Assembly: GCA_963675655.1 (NCBI GenBank)
Contig: OY776489.1
Span: 3,038,001-3,102,000 of the forward strand
Reading direction: 5' to 3'
Length of the DNA stretch: 64,000 nt
Origin: CAXXOK01 sp963675655
GTDB taxonomy: Bacteria; Bacillota; Clostridia; Christensenellales; Aristaeellaceae
In this document: piece by piece, positions 53,177-62,872 of the stretch
Position numbering within the stretch: position 1 is the stretch's first letter
Layout of the letters: every line of letters starts with the position of its first letter
Notes under the pieces: generated by a model
Databases searched by the model: none
Told to the model about the DNA's origin: nothing
What the model saw: the letters and a program-made list of their open reading frames with translations, nothing else
Position numbers and translations under genes: made by a program

Positions 53177-54588
53177 TATTCCTCCACCTCGCCGGAATCA
53201 TCGTCATCCTCAATGGTGTTGTCGTGCAGATATTTATCCAGCATGTCATCGCGAATACGCTTCAATTCGTTACGCGGCAGCATCGCCAGAAGACCCCAGC
53301 CGATATTGAGCGTTTCCTCGATAGGTCGGTTCGCTTGATAGCCCTGCGATACATAATCCTTCTCAAATGCATCAGCAAAAGCGGCGTACTTTTTATCAAT
53401 GTCCGTTAGTGCAGCGTCGCCTAGAATGACCGCCAGTTCCTTTGCATCCTTACCACGAGAATAAGCGGCAAACAACTGGTTCATGGTGGCGGCGTGATCT
53501 TCGCGGGTTTTTCCTTTACCGATACCTTTATCCTTCAAGCGGCTGAGCGACGGCATTACGTCAATCGGCGGCTGAATTCCTTTACGGTATAGCTCGCGGC
53601 TCAGGATAATCTGCCCTTCGGTGATATACCCTGTCAAGTCGGGAATCGGGTGGGTTTTATCATCTTCCGGCATGGTCAGAATCGGTATCTGTGTTATGGA
53701 GCCTTTTTTGCCGATTACACGGCCTGCTCTTTCGTAAATGCTGGCAAGGTCGGTATACAGGTAGCCCGGATAGCCACGGCGGCCCGGCACTTCTTTTCGG
53801 GCAGCGGATACTTCGCGAAGCGCTTCCGCATAGTTGGTAATATCGGTTAGGATAACCAACACGTGCATATCCTTTTCATAAGCCAGATACTCGGCAGCCG
53901 TCAGCGCCATACGCGGTGTTGCAATACGCTCGATAGCTGGGTCGTTGGCTAGGTTCATAAACAGTACCGCGCGTTCAATAGCGCCGGTACGCCGGAAATC
54001 GCTGATGAAGTATTCCGCTTCTTCAAACGTAATACCGATTGCGCCAAACACAACAGCGAACTTTTCATTTGCGCCCAGCACCTTCGCCTGTCTCGCAATC
54101 TGCGTAGCCAGCTGTGCATGCGGCAGACCGTTACCGGAGAATACCGGCAGCTTCTGACCGCGAACCAGTGTATTCAAACCGTCGATCGCGCTGATGCCGG
54201 TTTGAATAAACTCGTTGGGGTAATCGCGCGCGGCCGGGTTCAGTGGCTCGCCATTAATATCCATCCGTTTTTCAGGTATCAGCGCAGGGCCGTTATCTCT
54301 GGGAGTGCCCATACCGTCAAACACGCGACCCAGCATATCAATGCTTACGCCCAGTTCGATGGAATGCCCCAGAAAGCGGGCGGATGAGTTAGAGATCTGC
54401 AGACCGTTGCTGCTTTCAAAAAGCTGCACCAGCGCCTGATTTCCGTTTACCTCCAGCACTTTACCACGCCGGATTTCGCCATTTTGCTGGCGTATTTCCA
54501 CCAGTTCGTTGTATGTTACGCCTTCCACCTGATCCACAAGCATCAGGGGGCCGACGACCTCTTTGATAGTGTGGTATTCTTTCAGCAT
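53176..54588 (-). CDS. ntpB: V-type ATPase subunit B
   Basis: A 470-residue regulatory subunit of the A3B3 head. The N-terminal beta-barrel is followed by the nucleotide-fold domain with FSGNGLPHAQLA in place of a working P-loop, and the DVMPSLSRL region. It does not hydrolyse ATP itself. Length is normal. It starts three bases after the A subunit stop. Confidence 0.96.
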   Translation of the reverse strand: MLKEYHTIKEVVGPLMLVDQVEGVTYNELVEIRQQNGEIRRGKVLEVNGNQALVQLFESSNGLQISNSSARFLGHSIELGVSIDMLGRVFDGMGTPRDNGPALIPEKRMDINGEPLNPAARDYPNEFIQTGISAIDGLNTLVRGQKLPVFSGNGLPHAQLATQIARQAKVLGANEKFAVVFGAIGITFEEAEYFISDFRRTGAIERAVLFMNLANDPAIERIATPRMALTAAEYLAYEKDMHVLVILTDITNYAEALREVSAARKEVPGRRGYPGYLYTDLASIYERAGRVIGKKGSITQIPILTMPEDDKTHPIPDLTGYITEGQIILSRELYRKGIQPPIDVMPSLSRLKDKGIGKGKTREDHAATMNQLFAAYSRGKDAKELAVILGDAALTDIDKKYAAFADAFEKDYVSQGYQANRPIEETLNIGWGLLAMLPRNELKRIRDDMLDKYLHDNTIEDDDDSGEVEE

Positions 54589-54591
54589 CGC

Positions 54592-56358
54592 TTAAAGTTC
54601 CCCTTTCTCAGAGATCGCGGCGATCTGTCCGGCCAGCTCATTTTCGATTTGTGTGAACTGGTCCTTTTGATCCTCAGGTATATACTTGCTGCGGCCAATC
54701 CGCTCGCGTACCGGCAACTCAATCACATCGGACAGATTAGCACCGGCGTCCAGCGCCTGACGACCCAGACGATAATAATCCAGAATCAAGCGCAGCATCA
54801 GGTATTGTTTATCCAGCGATGTAAAGGTATCCACATCGTCAAATGCGTTTTGGTGCAGATAATCTTCGCGGATGGAGCGCGCCACTTCCATAGTCAGGCG
54901 ATCCTTCCAGCTCAAGGCATCCATGCCTACCAGCTGCACGATTTCCTGCAGTTCGCTTTCTTCCTGTAAAACCAGCATCGCTTTTGCGCGCAGTTCGTTC
55001 CATTCAGGAGAGACATGGTTATTAAACCAATCCTCCAAATGATCGGTGTATAACGAATAGCTCTGCAGCCAGTCAATTGCCGGGAAATGACGTTTATAAG
55101 CCAACTGGGCGCTTAAGCCCCAGAACACCTTAACAATACGCAGCGTAGACTGAGAAACCGGCTCGGAGATATCGCCGCCCGGAGGGGAAACCGCGCCAAT
55201 CGCGCTAATACTGCCCTGCCTGCCATCCTGTCCCAAACACTGCACCACGCCCGCACGCTCATAGAACTCGGCAATTCGTGAGGACAGATAAGCGGGATAG
55301 CCTTCGTCGCCGGGCATTTCTTCCAGTCGGCCGCTCATCTCGCGAAGCGCTTCGGCCCAACGGCTGGTGGAATCGGCCATGATAGCGACTTTGTAACCCA
55401 TGTCACGGAAATATTCGGCGATTGTGATACCGGTATAAATAGAAGCCTCGCGGGCTGCCACCGGCATATCCGACGTGTTGGCAATTAATACGGTACGCTT
55501 CATAAGGCTTTCTCCGGTACGCGGATCATGCAATTCCGGAAATTCCATCAAAACGTCCGTCATTTCGTTACCGCGCTCGCCGCAGCCTACATACACAATG
55601 ATGTCCGCGTCCGCCCACTTTGCCAGCTGGTGCTGCACAACTGTTTTACCAGAGCCAAAAGGCCCGGGTACCGCAGCTACGCCGCCACTGGCTATGGGGA
55701 AAAACGTATCAATAACGCGCTGCCCAGTAACCATGGGCACCGTTGGGGACATCTTTTCGATATACGGGCGTCCGCGGCGTACCGGCCACTTCTGCATCAT
55801 GGTCAGCTCGTGGGCGTTACCCTGCTCATCAACCACTGTGCAAATGTTTTCGGTAATGCTGTGTTCGCCTGTTGCAATGGTTTTAACCTCGCCGGAAATG
55901 CCGCTGGGCACCATAATACGGTGCTCCACCACATTGTTTTCCTGAACGATACCTATGATCGTGCCTGATACTACATTGTCACCCACGACGACGCGCGGCT
56001 CAAAATTCCAGAGCTTATCACGGTCCAGCGAAGGCACTTCCACCCCGCGGGTGATGCGCTCGCCCACTTTTTCACGTATTTTGGTCAACGGACGTTGAAT
56101 ACCGTCGAAAATGGATTCTATCAGCCCAGGTCCCAATTCTACCGACAGCGGAGCCCCGGTGCTTTCCACCGGTTCGCCATAGCCAAGGCCGCTGGTTTCT
56201 TCGTATACCTGTATGCTGGCACGGTCGCCGCGCAATTCGATGATCTCTCCGACCAAGCGGTTTTTACTGACGCGCACCACGTCATACATGCGCGCATCGC
56301 CCATGTTTTCCGCTACAATCAAAGGGCCCGCGACCTTGACGATGGTTCCTTGTGCCAT
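54592..56358 (-). CDS. ntpA: V-type ATPase catalytic subunit A
   Basis: A 588-residue catalytic subunit. The Walker A GPFGSGKT lies near residue 230, followed by the characteristic non-homologous region and the catalytic Glu segment (GCGERGNEM). It binds and hydrolyses ATP to drive ion pumping, or makes ATP in reverse. It begins three bases after subunit F. Confidence 0.96.
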   Translation of the reverse strand: MAQGTIVKVAGPLIVAENMGDARMYDVVRVSKNRLVGEIIELRGDRASIQVYEETSGLGYGEPVESTGAPLSVELGPGLIESIFDGIQRPLTKIREKVGERITRGVEVPSLDRDKLWNFEPRVVVGDNVVSGTIIGIVQENNVVEHRIMVPSGISGEVKTIATGEHSITENICTVVDEQGNAHELTMMQKWPVRRGRPYIEKMSPTVPMVTGQRVIDTFFPIASGGVAAVPGPFGSGKTVVQHQLAKWADADIIVYVGCGERGNEMTDVLMEFPELHDPRTGESLMKRTVLIANTSDMPVAAREASIYTGITIAEYFRDMGYKVAIMADSTSRWAEALREMSGRLEEMPGDEGYPAYLSSRIAEFYERAGVVQCLGQDGRQGSISAIGAVSPPGGDISEPVSQSTLRIVKVFWGLSAQLAYKRHFPAIDWLQSYSLYTDHLEDWFNNHVSPEWNELRAKAMLVLQEESELQEIVQLVGMDALSWKDRLTMEVARSIREDYLHQNAFDDVDTFTSLDKQYLMLRLILDYYRLGRQALDAGANLSDVIELPVRERIGRSKYIPEDQKDQFTQIENELAGQIAAISEKGEL

Positions 56359-56361
56359 GCT

Positions 56362-56706
56362 TTACCCTTCTTTCTGACTGTTGTTGCTACTAAACAGGAT
56401 ATCCGCGCCGATGGCTTTTTCTACATTCGCCTTAATGCGCGACATTGCATATCCGCTTGCGCCCGTACTGCCCGGTATGGGAATAATGGCGATCTGCGGG
56501 TCATTCTGGTATCGTTGCAGCGCTTCAGTTGCCTGCTTTGCCGCATGTTCCGTAATAAAAATTACGCGTACGCCCTGCCGGGTCAGCGTAAACAGCGCCT
56601 TGGTGGTCTCCTCCGGTGTTTCGGTAGGCACCACATGCATGCCGATGGCTTTAAAACAGAGCACGGCATCGCGTTCTCCAACGGCACCCATGGTGATGTT
56701 AGCCAT
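56362..56706 (-). CDS. V-type ATPase subunit F
   Basis: A 114-residue central-stalk subunit. The start IGAVGERDAVLCFKAIGM, interrupted by no anomaly, and the motif VIFITEHAAK are typical. It overlaps the C subunit gene by eight bases. Its fold (a small alpha/beta sandwich) fits the central stalk. Confidence 0.92.
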   Translation of the reverse strand: MANITMGAVGERDAVLCFKAIGMHVVPTETPEETTKALFTLTRQGVRVIFITEHAAKQATEALQRYQNDPQIAIIPIPGSTGASGYAMSRIKANVEKAIGADILFSSNNSQKEG

Positions 56707-57679
56707 TCAGTTCACGCATCCTTTCCGCCACTGCTTCCGGCTTGAAACCATTCAGCTTGCCCGCCATAATCAGGCGTACATCCGTAGCTTCCCGTTGCTT
56801 TTGCAATAGAAAGGAGATTAACACTTCAATAGATGCCGCATCATAACGGTGCGGCCGAAGCAAGCTATACAGGTAATCATCCGCTACTTTTTCCAGATAC
56901 GGCAGTTTGGAAAAGTCCACAGCAGCTTCCGTAGCCGCTTGATATACCTCCACACTGTAACGACGCAGCGGACGCGCAAAACGTTCGCTTTCGGAGAAAT
57001 CAATTGCAAACGCCGACGGTTTTACATTACCGCCAGGTAACGCAATGTTTTCAAAGAACGCCGCATCCTTCCCTATCGCTTTTAAGCGTAACAGCATAAT
57101 CGCATTTTGCAGATCGGCTTTCGCCTGAAAATAGCGTACTGCTACATCGCCCTGCTTGGAGAGAGCCAGATTCTCAAATATTTGCTGGTACATCGCTTTA
57201 TCCAGTTGCGTATCGATCAGCATCGGGTCAAACGCAACAGCATTCTGCTTTTCCAGCACATTCATTGCGTCTTTGATCGCTTTGGGTAATAAAGCGTAGG
57301 TATGATCAGCTACGCAATGGCGCAGCTTATCTGGAGATATCGTTCCACAGGCGGATAAAAACTGGGGTTGCTGCGCTAAAAAACGGGATTTCAGCAGCAC
57401 TTTTAAATTGTGCACATCATAGCGCAGAAAAAAGCAGTCCGTTACAAGCGGATCGGGTGTTACGGCGCGTATCAATTGGCATGCCTTTAATACGTGCTGA
57501 TCCACCGCTGATTGAAAATCCACATTGTCGGCCGCGGCAAAGCCGATGTCGCTTAGCGTGCGATTTGCTTCTTCATAACTGCGGGTAGACAGCAAGCGTT
57601 CCAGCTGCGCTTTATGCAGCGCGGTACGCCCAAGCGCACCTACCCGTCCGCAGGCATAGTTAATACTGGGTTGCGGCAT
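56699..57679 (-). CDS. ntpC: V-type ATPase subunit C (AC39 type)
   Basis: A 326-residue all-helical subunit joining the rotor stalk to the membrane ring. It starts with INYACGRVGALG and has the YDVHNLKVLLKSRF segment typical of AC39-like subunits. It overlaps subunit F. Confidence 0.93.
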   Translation of the reverse strand: MPQPSINYACGRVGALGRTALHKAQLERLLSTRSYEEANRTLSDIGFAAADNVDFQSAVDQHVLKACQLIRAVTPDPLVTDCFFLRYDVHNLKVLLKSRFLAQQPQFLSACGTISPDKLRHCVADHTYALLPKAIKDAMNVLEKQNAVAFDPMLIDTQLDKAMYQQIFENLALSKQGDVAVRYFQAKADLQNAIMLLRLKAIGKDAAFFENIALPGGNVKPSAFAIDFSESERFARPLRRYSVEVYQAATEAAVDFSKLPYLEKVADDYLYSLLRPHRYDAASIEVLISFLLQKQREATDVRLIMAGKLNGFKPEAVAERMRELNG

Positions 57680-57742
57680 TGCCGGACCTCCTTTCTATTG
57701 ATACCTTACCAAAACGAATGGCATATAATTTGTAGTGATTCA

Positions 57743-58342
57743 TCAAGCTTTCCCAAACAGGGTTTCCGCTACCTGTTGTTCCATTTCCGCGCGCACTTCA
57801 TCTAAAAGCGCGGCAAATGTACATTTAATTTCCGCGCCGCCGCTGACCAAAATAACCCCCGCACTATCCGTACGCCGTTCTTGCGCAAGTGTTAATGCGG
57901 CTGTTTTTCCAGCTTTTGAGAGTGCTGCGTTCGCATCCGTAATGAATCCTTCGTCAAACCAGTCCGCATCATTCGCGCCAATCACGAGGGTTTCATTTCC
58001 GTTTGCATAATCAGTAACCGTCTGTAAGAAGAAAGCACGTTTCTTCTCCGCCGGTGCATTTTTCAGTTTTTCGCCCGCCATGGCAAACGCCTCGTCAATC
58101 AGAGCGCGCTTCATGCCGAGTAAATCCTTGCGATCATCCAACTCTGCCATGCGCAGCAACCGCTGTTCCAGCGATTCGCTGTCCTTACCGGCCTGCGAAA
58201 GCATGGTCTTGTGCATCGCTTCGATCTTTTCGCGGGACGCAGCTTTCAGCGCTTCCGCCTTCGCCTGCGCATCAGCGCGCAGCTGCCCGGCGGACTCGCG
58301 TGCATCCTGTTCGATCTTGCTTACAATGGCCTGTGCGTTCAT
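57743..58342 (-). CDS. ntpE: V-type ATPase subunit E
   Basis: A 199-residue peripheral-stalk subunit. The N-terminal third is a charged coiled coil (Ala/Glu/Lys-rich), and the rest is an alpha/beta domain ending EQQVAETLFGK. The ATG at 58342 has GGAGCGAC close upstream, 10 bases after the K stop; a longer frame upstream overlaps K and lacks a ribosome site. Confidence 0.92.
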   Translation of the reverse strand: MNAQAIVSKIEQDARESAGQLRADAQAKAEALKAASREKIEAMHKTMLSQAGKDSESLEQRLLRMAELDDRKDLLGMKRALIDEAFAMAGEKLKNAPAEKKRAFFLQTVTDYANGNETLVIGANDADWFDEGFITDANAALSKAGKTAALTLAQERRTDSAGVILVSGGAEIKCTFAALLDEVRAEMEQQVAETLFGKA

Positions 58343-58352
58343 CTGTCGCTCC

Positions 58353-58826
58353 TTACAGCTGAATGGCGTTAACGACCAGGAAGCTAACCAGCAGCGCAAG
58401 CACAGCGTAGGTTTCAACCATAACGCACATTGTAATACCTTTACCGCTCATTTCGGGACGCTGGCCGGTCATGATCATGGCGGCCGCTGCTACTTTACCC
58501 TGCTTGAGGCCGGAGAAATAACCGACAAAGCCGATCGGCAGGCATCCCATTAAAATACCAAGCCCCTGATACAGATCGACCATCTTCATCGCGCCGCCCA
58601 GCACATTCGTGTTGATCAGCACAATAACCGCAATCAGGAAGCCGTAGATACCCTGTGTAGCGGGAAGGAGCTGTAAAACCAGCAGTTTACTGTTCACTTC
58701 AGGATTTTCCGTGGATACCCCCGCAGAGGTTTCGCCGGCGATACCTACGCCTGCGCTGGATCCCATACCGGCGCCGATGACAGCGATGGCTGCGCCAAGA
58801 AGAGCTAAAATCTGACCGATAGACAT
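58353..58826 (-). CDS. ntpK: V-type ATPase proteolipid subunit K with Na+-site residues
   Basis: A 157-residue proteolipid with four membrane helices, a fused double hairpin that forms the rotor ring. The first hairpin has LPATQGIYGF and the second has VETYAVLALL with the ion-binding Glu138. Aligned by motif to the Enterococcus hirae NtpK ring, the five Na+ ligands map to Leu54, Thr57, Gln58, Gln109 and Glu138, and all are present. This supports Na+ rather than H+ transport. It follows subunit I by 171 bases, the largest gap in the operon. Confidence 0.93.
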   Translation of the reverse strand: MSIGQILALLGAAIAVIGAGMGSSAGVGIAGETSAGVSTENPEVNSKLLVLQLLPATQGIYGFLIAVIVLINTNVLGGAMKMVDLYQGLGILMGCLPIGFVGYFSGLKQGKVAAAAMIMTGQRPEMSGKGITMCVMVETYAVLALLVSFLVVNAIQL

Positions 58827-58997
58827 AATTGGGTACCTCCTACATCATAGATGTTGCATGTTTTTATTTGAATATGATTTCCAAGCTTCCCTATGGCTAA
58901 AACCATTTTTCCGAGATGTTTCCATTGCTTATTGTGTAGAATACCGCTGGAAAAACAGCCGTTTACCTGATAGGTCAGGATCAAAAATCATATCGCA

Positions 58998-60914
58998 TCA
59001 GGTTCGCGGTTGCGTTTCCGTAATGTAAACATATCGGTTGGTTGCTTTTAAAGGATTAAACGGTTTCCCGCCGTCCTCGTAAAACTTGCCGAAGAATTCG
59101 ATATACTGCAGACGGCAGGAGTGTACATACGCGCCCAACGTGTTAATCGCCAAGTTGAATAAATGTCCGCCGACGAACAGCCCGGCGCCTAAAATCCAGC
59201 CAATAGGCCCGGAGGAAAACACCATGCCGACCAGTATATTAATAACCATACCGATTACGCCCGTTGCCAGGCCCATGCCGAAAAGGCGCATGTAACTTAG
59301 TAAATCGCTGACCCAGCTGGTTACGCCGTATAGTGCGCCAAGGCCGCTGATGAGGCGCTTGAAGGGGTTTTTGCTTTTCTCGCGTCCAGCTGTTACCAAA
59401 ACAATACCAGCGCCAACCAAAGCCATCCACTTGCCAATAGACGGCATGAAGATCATCAATACCAGCCCCACTACCAGCAGGAACCAGCTTAACTGGTCTG
59501 CTACCGCATCCAACGGTTTGCCGCGTTTAATGTTCATATACGCCGCTACGCCCAGACCCGCAAACAGATGCACCGCGCCGAGCGCAATGCAGGCGCCCAT
59601 AACAGGAATCGCGTTGTTCATCGGGTCGAATACCGTCGGCATCGGCGAGAAGCCAAACCAACTGTTATACATCGTACCCCAGAATACCGTAGCGATGCCG
59701 CCGGCCATTAGCAGCCACAGCAACCGCCGGGTTCCCGGCGCAGGCTTGAGAAACTTAATCAACAGCGGCATCATGATCGCCATCATCACGCCGTACCCGG
59801 CATCGGAAATCATCATACCCATAAAATTGACGAAGAACGGCATCATGATCGCCGTGGGATCGATCCCGCCGGGAGCCGGTAGCGCATAACCGGATACGAC
59901 CGATTCAAATGGCTGAACGATTGCTGGATTTTGCAGGTGCACCGGAGGCTCTTCATCCTTCTGCGGGTCATAAAACTCCAGCGCAACCGTAGGCGCCACT
60001 TTTTTCAACCTTTTCTCGATTGTTTTTTCCATTGTTGCCGGAGCCCAACCCTGTAAAAAAAAGGTGCGCTGGGATACGGAGAAGTTCTTCGCAGCCAATA
60101 GACGCGCCCGCTTGGAATTGAGGATATCATACAATTGTTTAATGGTGGGCAGATCTGATACAAGTTCGGCTTCCGCCTGCACAATCACCTGTTGTTTGGC
60201 TTCAACCTCTTTTTGTTCGTTTCCAAGCGCCTTAAGTTGTTCATCTGCCGTTAAATTGGACGGCGGAAGCACAACAATATTAAACCCAATTTCTTTCAGC
60301 TTACTCTGTATGCTGTTTTGGCATGATCTGTGATAGAGAACATAAATATAGGCTTGATCCCGCTGTGTGGAAACTTGCTCTAAATTGCACAGTTCATTAA
60401 GCGGCTGCTCCGCAAGCCATGCTTCCAGTGCCATTTTCGGCACCGTACCAAGCATTGCAACAGTATTGCGTGTACTTACAATTTCATCCGGCGCCAGCGA
60501 AAAACCGCTCCACGGTATAAGCTGTTCGCGCATCGCGTCATTTCGTGCCATTTGGCCGCGCAAATCGCCGGCGTTCCGCTCCAAATCTTCCAGCTTTGCA
60601 ACCGTATCCATTAAAGCAGCCTGCTTATCTAATACGGCTTGCGCTTCTGACTCATCAATCGTGGGATTATCCGCCATCATCGGCCGTTTGGTCGTATCAT
60701 AACGGTTCAATTTTCCGATTGCCCAGGCAAGGCGGGTTAATGTTTCTTCCAACGTAGGCAGTTCCGCATCGCCGGATGCTTTGTTAAACGTAACATCCTC
60801 CGAATCCGACGGAAGCATTTGAAAACAGCCCAGTTTCTGGATTTCGTAAAGCAGTGCCTGCTTATCCGCATCCATGGCCAGCATGTTTACATGCTTCATC
60901 TCAACGATTGCCAT
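58998..60914 (-). CDS. ntpI: V-type ATPase subunit I (a subunit)
   Basis: A 638-residue subunit. The N-terminal ~330 residues are a soluble helical arm with coiled coils, and the C-terminal half has about seven to eight membrane helices forming the ion half-channels next to the K ring. The start MAIVEMKHVNMLAMDADKQ follows GAAAGGG; this ATG lies 14 bases inside the H/G gene, so translation is coupled. A longer frame upstream lacks a ribosome site. Confidence 0.94.
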   Translation of the reverse strand: MAIVEMKHVNMLAMDADKQALLYEIQKLGCFQMLPSDSEDVTFNKASGDAELPTLEETLTRLAWAIGKLNRYDTTKRPMMADNPTIDESEAQAVLDKQAALMDTVAKLEDLERNAGDLRGQMARNDAMREQLIPWSGFSLAPDEIVSTRNTVAMLGTVPKMALEAWLAEQPLNELCNLEQVSTQRDQAYIYVLYHRSCQNSIQSKLKEIGFNIVVLPPSNLTADEQLKALGNEQKEVEAKQQVIVQAEAELVSDLPTIKQLYDILNSKRARLLAAKNFSVSQRTFFLQGWAPATMEKTIEKRLKKVAPTVALEFYDPQKDEEPPVHLQNPAIVQPFESVVSGYALPAPGGIDPTAIMMPFFVNFMGMMISDAGYGVMMAIMMPLLIKFLKPAPGTRRLLWLLMAGGIATVFWGTMYNSWFGFSPMPTVFDPMNNAIPVMGACIALGAVHLFAGLGVAAYMNIKRGKPLDAVADQLSWFLLVVGLVLMIFMPSIGKWMALVGAGIVLVTAGREKSKNPFKRLISGLGALYGVTSWVSDLLSYMRLFGMGLATGVIGMVINILVGMVFSSGPIGWILGAGLFVGGHLFNLAINTLGAYVHSCRLQYIEFFGKFYEDGGKPFNPLKATNRYVYITETQPRT

Positions 60915-61224
60915 CGTTCCATACCCTTTCAACAATCTGCTCCGCAGCCTGTGCAAGCTGGCCGCGTGCATCCGCAAGGATCGCTTCGTGTTTGGTTCTC
61001 ACTGCCGCTTTCCCCGCTTGTATCTGTACCTGTACGCTTTCGCGTTTTTCATCCAATATGCTTTGATACATCGCGCGATGCTCCATTACAACGGAACGTT
61101 CGTTGGCCGCAATTTCCGCCTGCGTGGATTTAATCAATTCGCGCGCATCCCGATGGGCTTCTTGCAGAAACTGATCTGCCTTGTTTTCGGCGGTTTGCAC
61201 CGCTTGGAACACTTCACGTGCCAT
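60901..61224 (-). CDS. V-type ATPase subunit G/H (peripheral stalk)
   Basis: A 107-residue coiled-coil protein, rich in Ala, Glu, Gln and Arg, with no other motif. By size, composition and its place as first gene before subunit I, it is the G/H peripheral-stalk subunit that pairs with subunit E. It begins 38 bases after upp. Confidence 0.85.
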   Translation of the reverse strand: MAREVFQAVQTAENKADQFLQEAHRDARELIKSTQAEIAANERSVVMEHRAMYQSILDEKRESVQVQIQAGKAAVRTKHEAILADARGQLAQAAEQIVERVWNDGNR

Positions 61225-61262
61225 GCGTTTATTATCCTTCCTTGGGCTTGTTTACCCGTTGC

Positions 61263-61892
61263 TTATTTTGTACCAAACAGGCGGTCGCCCGCATCGCCAA
61301 GCCCGGGGACAATATAGCCGTGCTCGTTTAGCTTTTCGTCACAAGCCGCTACATAAATATCCACATCGGGATGATCCTGCTGGATACGCTTAATGCCTTC
61401 CGGTGCGGCAATCAAGTTAACCAAGCGGATATATTTGCAGTTACGCTGCTTGATATAGCTTATGGCCGCCGAAGCGCTGCCGCCAGTAGCCAGCATGGGA
61501 TCAAGCACCAGTAGCTCCCGGTTTTCACTGTCTGCGGGAAGCTTGCAATAGTACTCCACCGGCTGTAAAGACACCGGGTCACGGTACAAACCGATGTGCC
61601 CGATACGCGCTGCCGGAATCAGCTTGGTTACACCATCCACCATACCCAGCCCTGCACGTAAAATCGGCACAATGCCGATCTTCTTGCCGCTTAACATGCG
61701 TGTTTTGGTTTTGCAAATCGGTGTTTCTACCTCAACTTCTTCGGTGGGCAGATCACGCGTTACCTCATAGACCATGAGCATAGAGATTTCTTCCAAAAGC
61801 TCGCGAAACTCTTTCGCGCCCGTTTCTTTATTTCGCATGATGCTGAGCTTGTGCTGTATCAGAGGATGATCCAAAATATGGACTTTGCTCAA
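61263..61892 (-). CDS. upp: Uracil phosphoribosyltransferase
   Basis: A 209-residue enzyme that makes UMP from uracil and PRPP in pyrimidine salvage. It carries the PRPP-binding VLDPMLATGGSASA motif and the uracil-binding GYIVPGLGDAGDRLFGT near the C-terminus. A TTG start at 61892, eight bases after AAGGAGG, gives exactly the family length; an in-frame ATG upstream adds 14 unconserved residues. It sits 38 bases ahead of the V-ATPase operon on the same strand and may be its first gene. Confidence 0.95.
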   Translation of the reverse strand: MSKVHILDHPLIQHKLSIMRNKETGAKEFRELLEEISMLMVYEVTRDLPTEEVEVETPICKTKTRMLSGKKIGIVPILRAGLGMVDGVTKLIPAARIGHIGLYRDPVSLQPVEYYCKLPADSENRELLVLDPMLATGGSASAAISYIKQRNCKYIRLVNLIAAPEGIKRIQQDHPDVDIYVAACDEKLNEHGYIVPGLGDAGDRLFGTK

Positions 61893-61984
61893 GATTGCGA
61901 CCTCCTTCAATACGGGAAAGGCAGGTCTTACCAAGCACGGCTTGCGTGCGTTGCCTATATCCTATCCCAAATTCATTCTAACCT

Positions 61985-62013
61985 ATTCTATACTAGTTGA
62001 CGGGGCTTGGCAA
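61985..62013 (-). promoter_or_regulatory. Probable promoter of upp
   Basis: On the minus strand TTGCCA and TAGAAT are separated by 17 bases, about 90 bases before the start. Confidence 0.6.
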
Positions 62014-62340
62014 CCCTCATTTTTGTGATTTCGTTCACAATCTTAAGCGTACTAAACGGCTAAACAGTAATTGTCACCTCAAATTCCGGAAACGCTTCCA
62101 CACTATACAGCGAATCACTTTTCTGTTTTTCATTTGTATTTTGGCAGAAAACGCCTATGTTTTCGTTTCTTTTTTGTCCATATTACTCCCAAAAGCGACA
62201 CACGAACAAATGCAATTCTCATTTTTCCATTTGCATCCGCTTCCTCTCTGTCCTTTCCCATTATATTTTCCCAAGTCTGTATTTAATCATTTAATATCAG
62301 TAGTCGGTGCGCTGTGATTATACATTTTACAAATATATCC
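62014..62340. other. Gene-free T-rich spacer between divergent promoters
   Basis: This T-rich stretch between the upp and GntR promoters contains no credible gene, tRNA or strong hairpin. Short frames present have no ribosome site or recognisable product. Confidence 0.5.
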
Positions 62341-62368
62341 TTGACATGCGTCCATATCGATGTATAAT
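62341..62368 (+). promoter_or_regulatory. Promoter of the GntR/ABC operon
   Basis: TTGACA and TATAAT match consensus exactly, with a 16-base spacer. Confidence 0.85.
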
Positions 62369-62374
62369 TCATGT

Positions 62375-62393
62375 GTACTATCACCCATAGTAC
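62375..62393. promoter_or_regulatory. Putative GntR (YtrA-type) operator
   Basis: GTACTAT and ATAGTAC form a perfect 7-bp inverted repeat with 5-base spacing, starting seven bases after the -10 box, where a bound repressor would block transcription. Confidence 0.65.
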
Positions 62394-62413
62394 GGATAGA
62401 AAGGATAAGCACC

Positions 62414-62806
62414 ATGTTTCAGATTGATCGTTTCGGAAGACAACCCATTTATGAGCAGGTGATCGATCAAGTGGAACGGCATGTCGCATCCGGCGCACTC
62501 CGTCCCGGCGATCTGCTCCCGAGCGTGCGGACGCTGAGCCAAACGCTCTCGGTAAACCCAAATACGCTGCAAAAGGCTTATACAGAGCTGGAAAGGCGCG
62601 GCGTTACCACAAGCGTGCCCGGCAGCGGCCGCTACATCAGCCAGGAGGCTCCACAGCTCATCACCAAAAGCATGGAGAGTTTGCTGGACGAAATCACAGC
62701 GCTGTGCCGGAAGCTTCATCTTGCCAAAATCTCCAAGGATCGCGTTTTGGCAGCCATTGAGAAGGCATATACAGACACGCCCGCTACCGCAGCAGGCAAC
62801 CCGTAA
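62414..62806 (+). CDS. YtrA-subfamily GntR transcriptional regulator
   Basis: A 130-residue regulator. The N-terminal winged helix includes PIYEQVIDQVERHVASGAL and VNPNTLQKAYTELERRGV; a short C-terminal helical part serves dimerisation. This is the YtrA form, which usually represses the ABC transporter operon it heads. The start at 62414 has AGAAAGG upstream. It is the first gene of a unit with the ABC ATPase and membrane gene, and the palindrome just ahead is its likely site. Confidence 0.9.
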   Translation: MFQIDRFGRQPIYEQVIDQVERHVASGALRPGDLLPSVRTLSQTLSVNPNTLQKAYTELERRGVTTSVPGSGRYISQEAPQLITKSMESLLDEITALCRKLHLAKISKDRVLAAIEKAYTDTPATAAGNP

Positions 62807-62872
62807 CATAGCCACGCCCCTACAACAAACGATGTACCGAAAACCCAGTACATATGGAAAGGAAGCAAAGTT

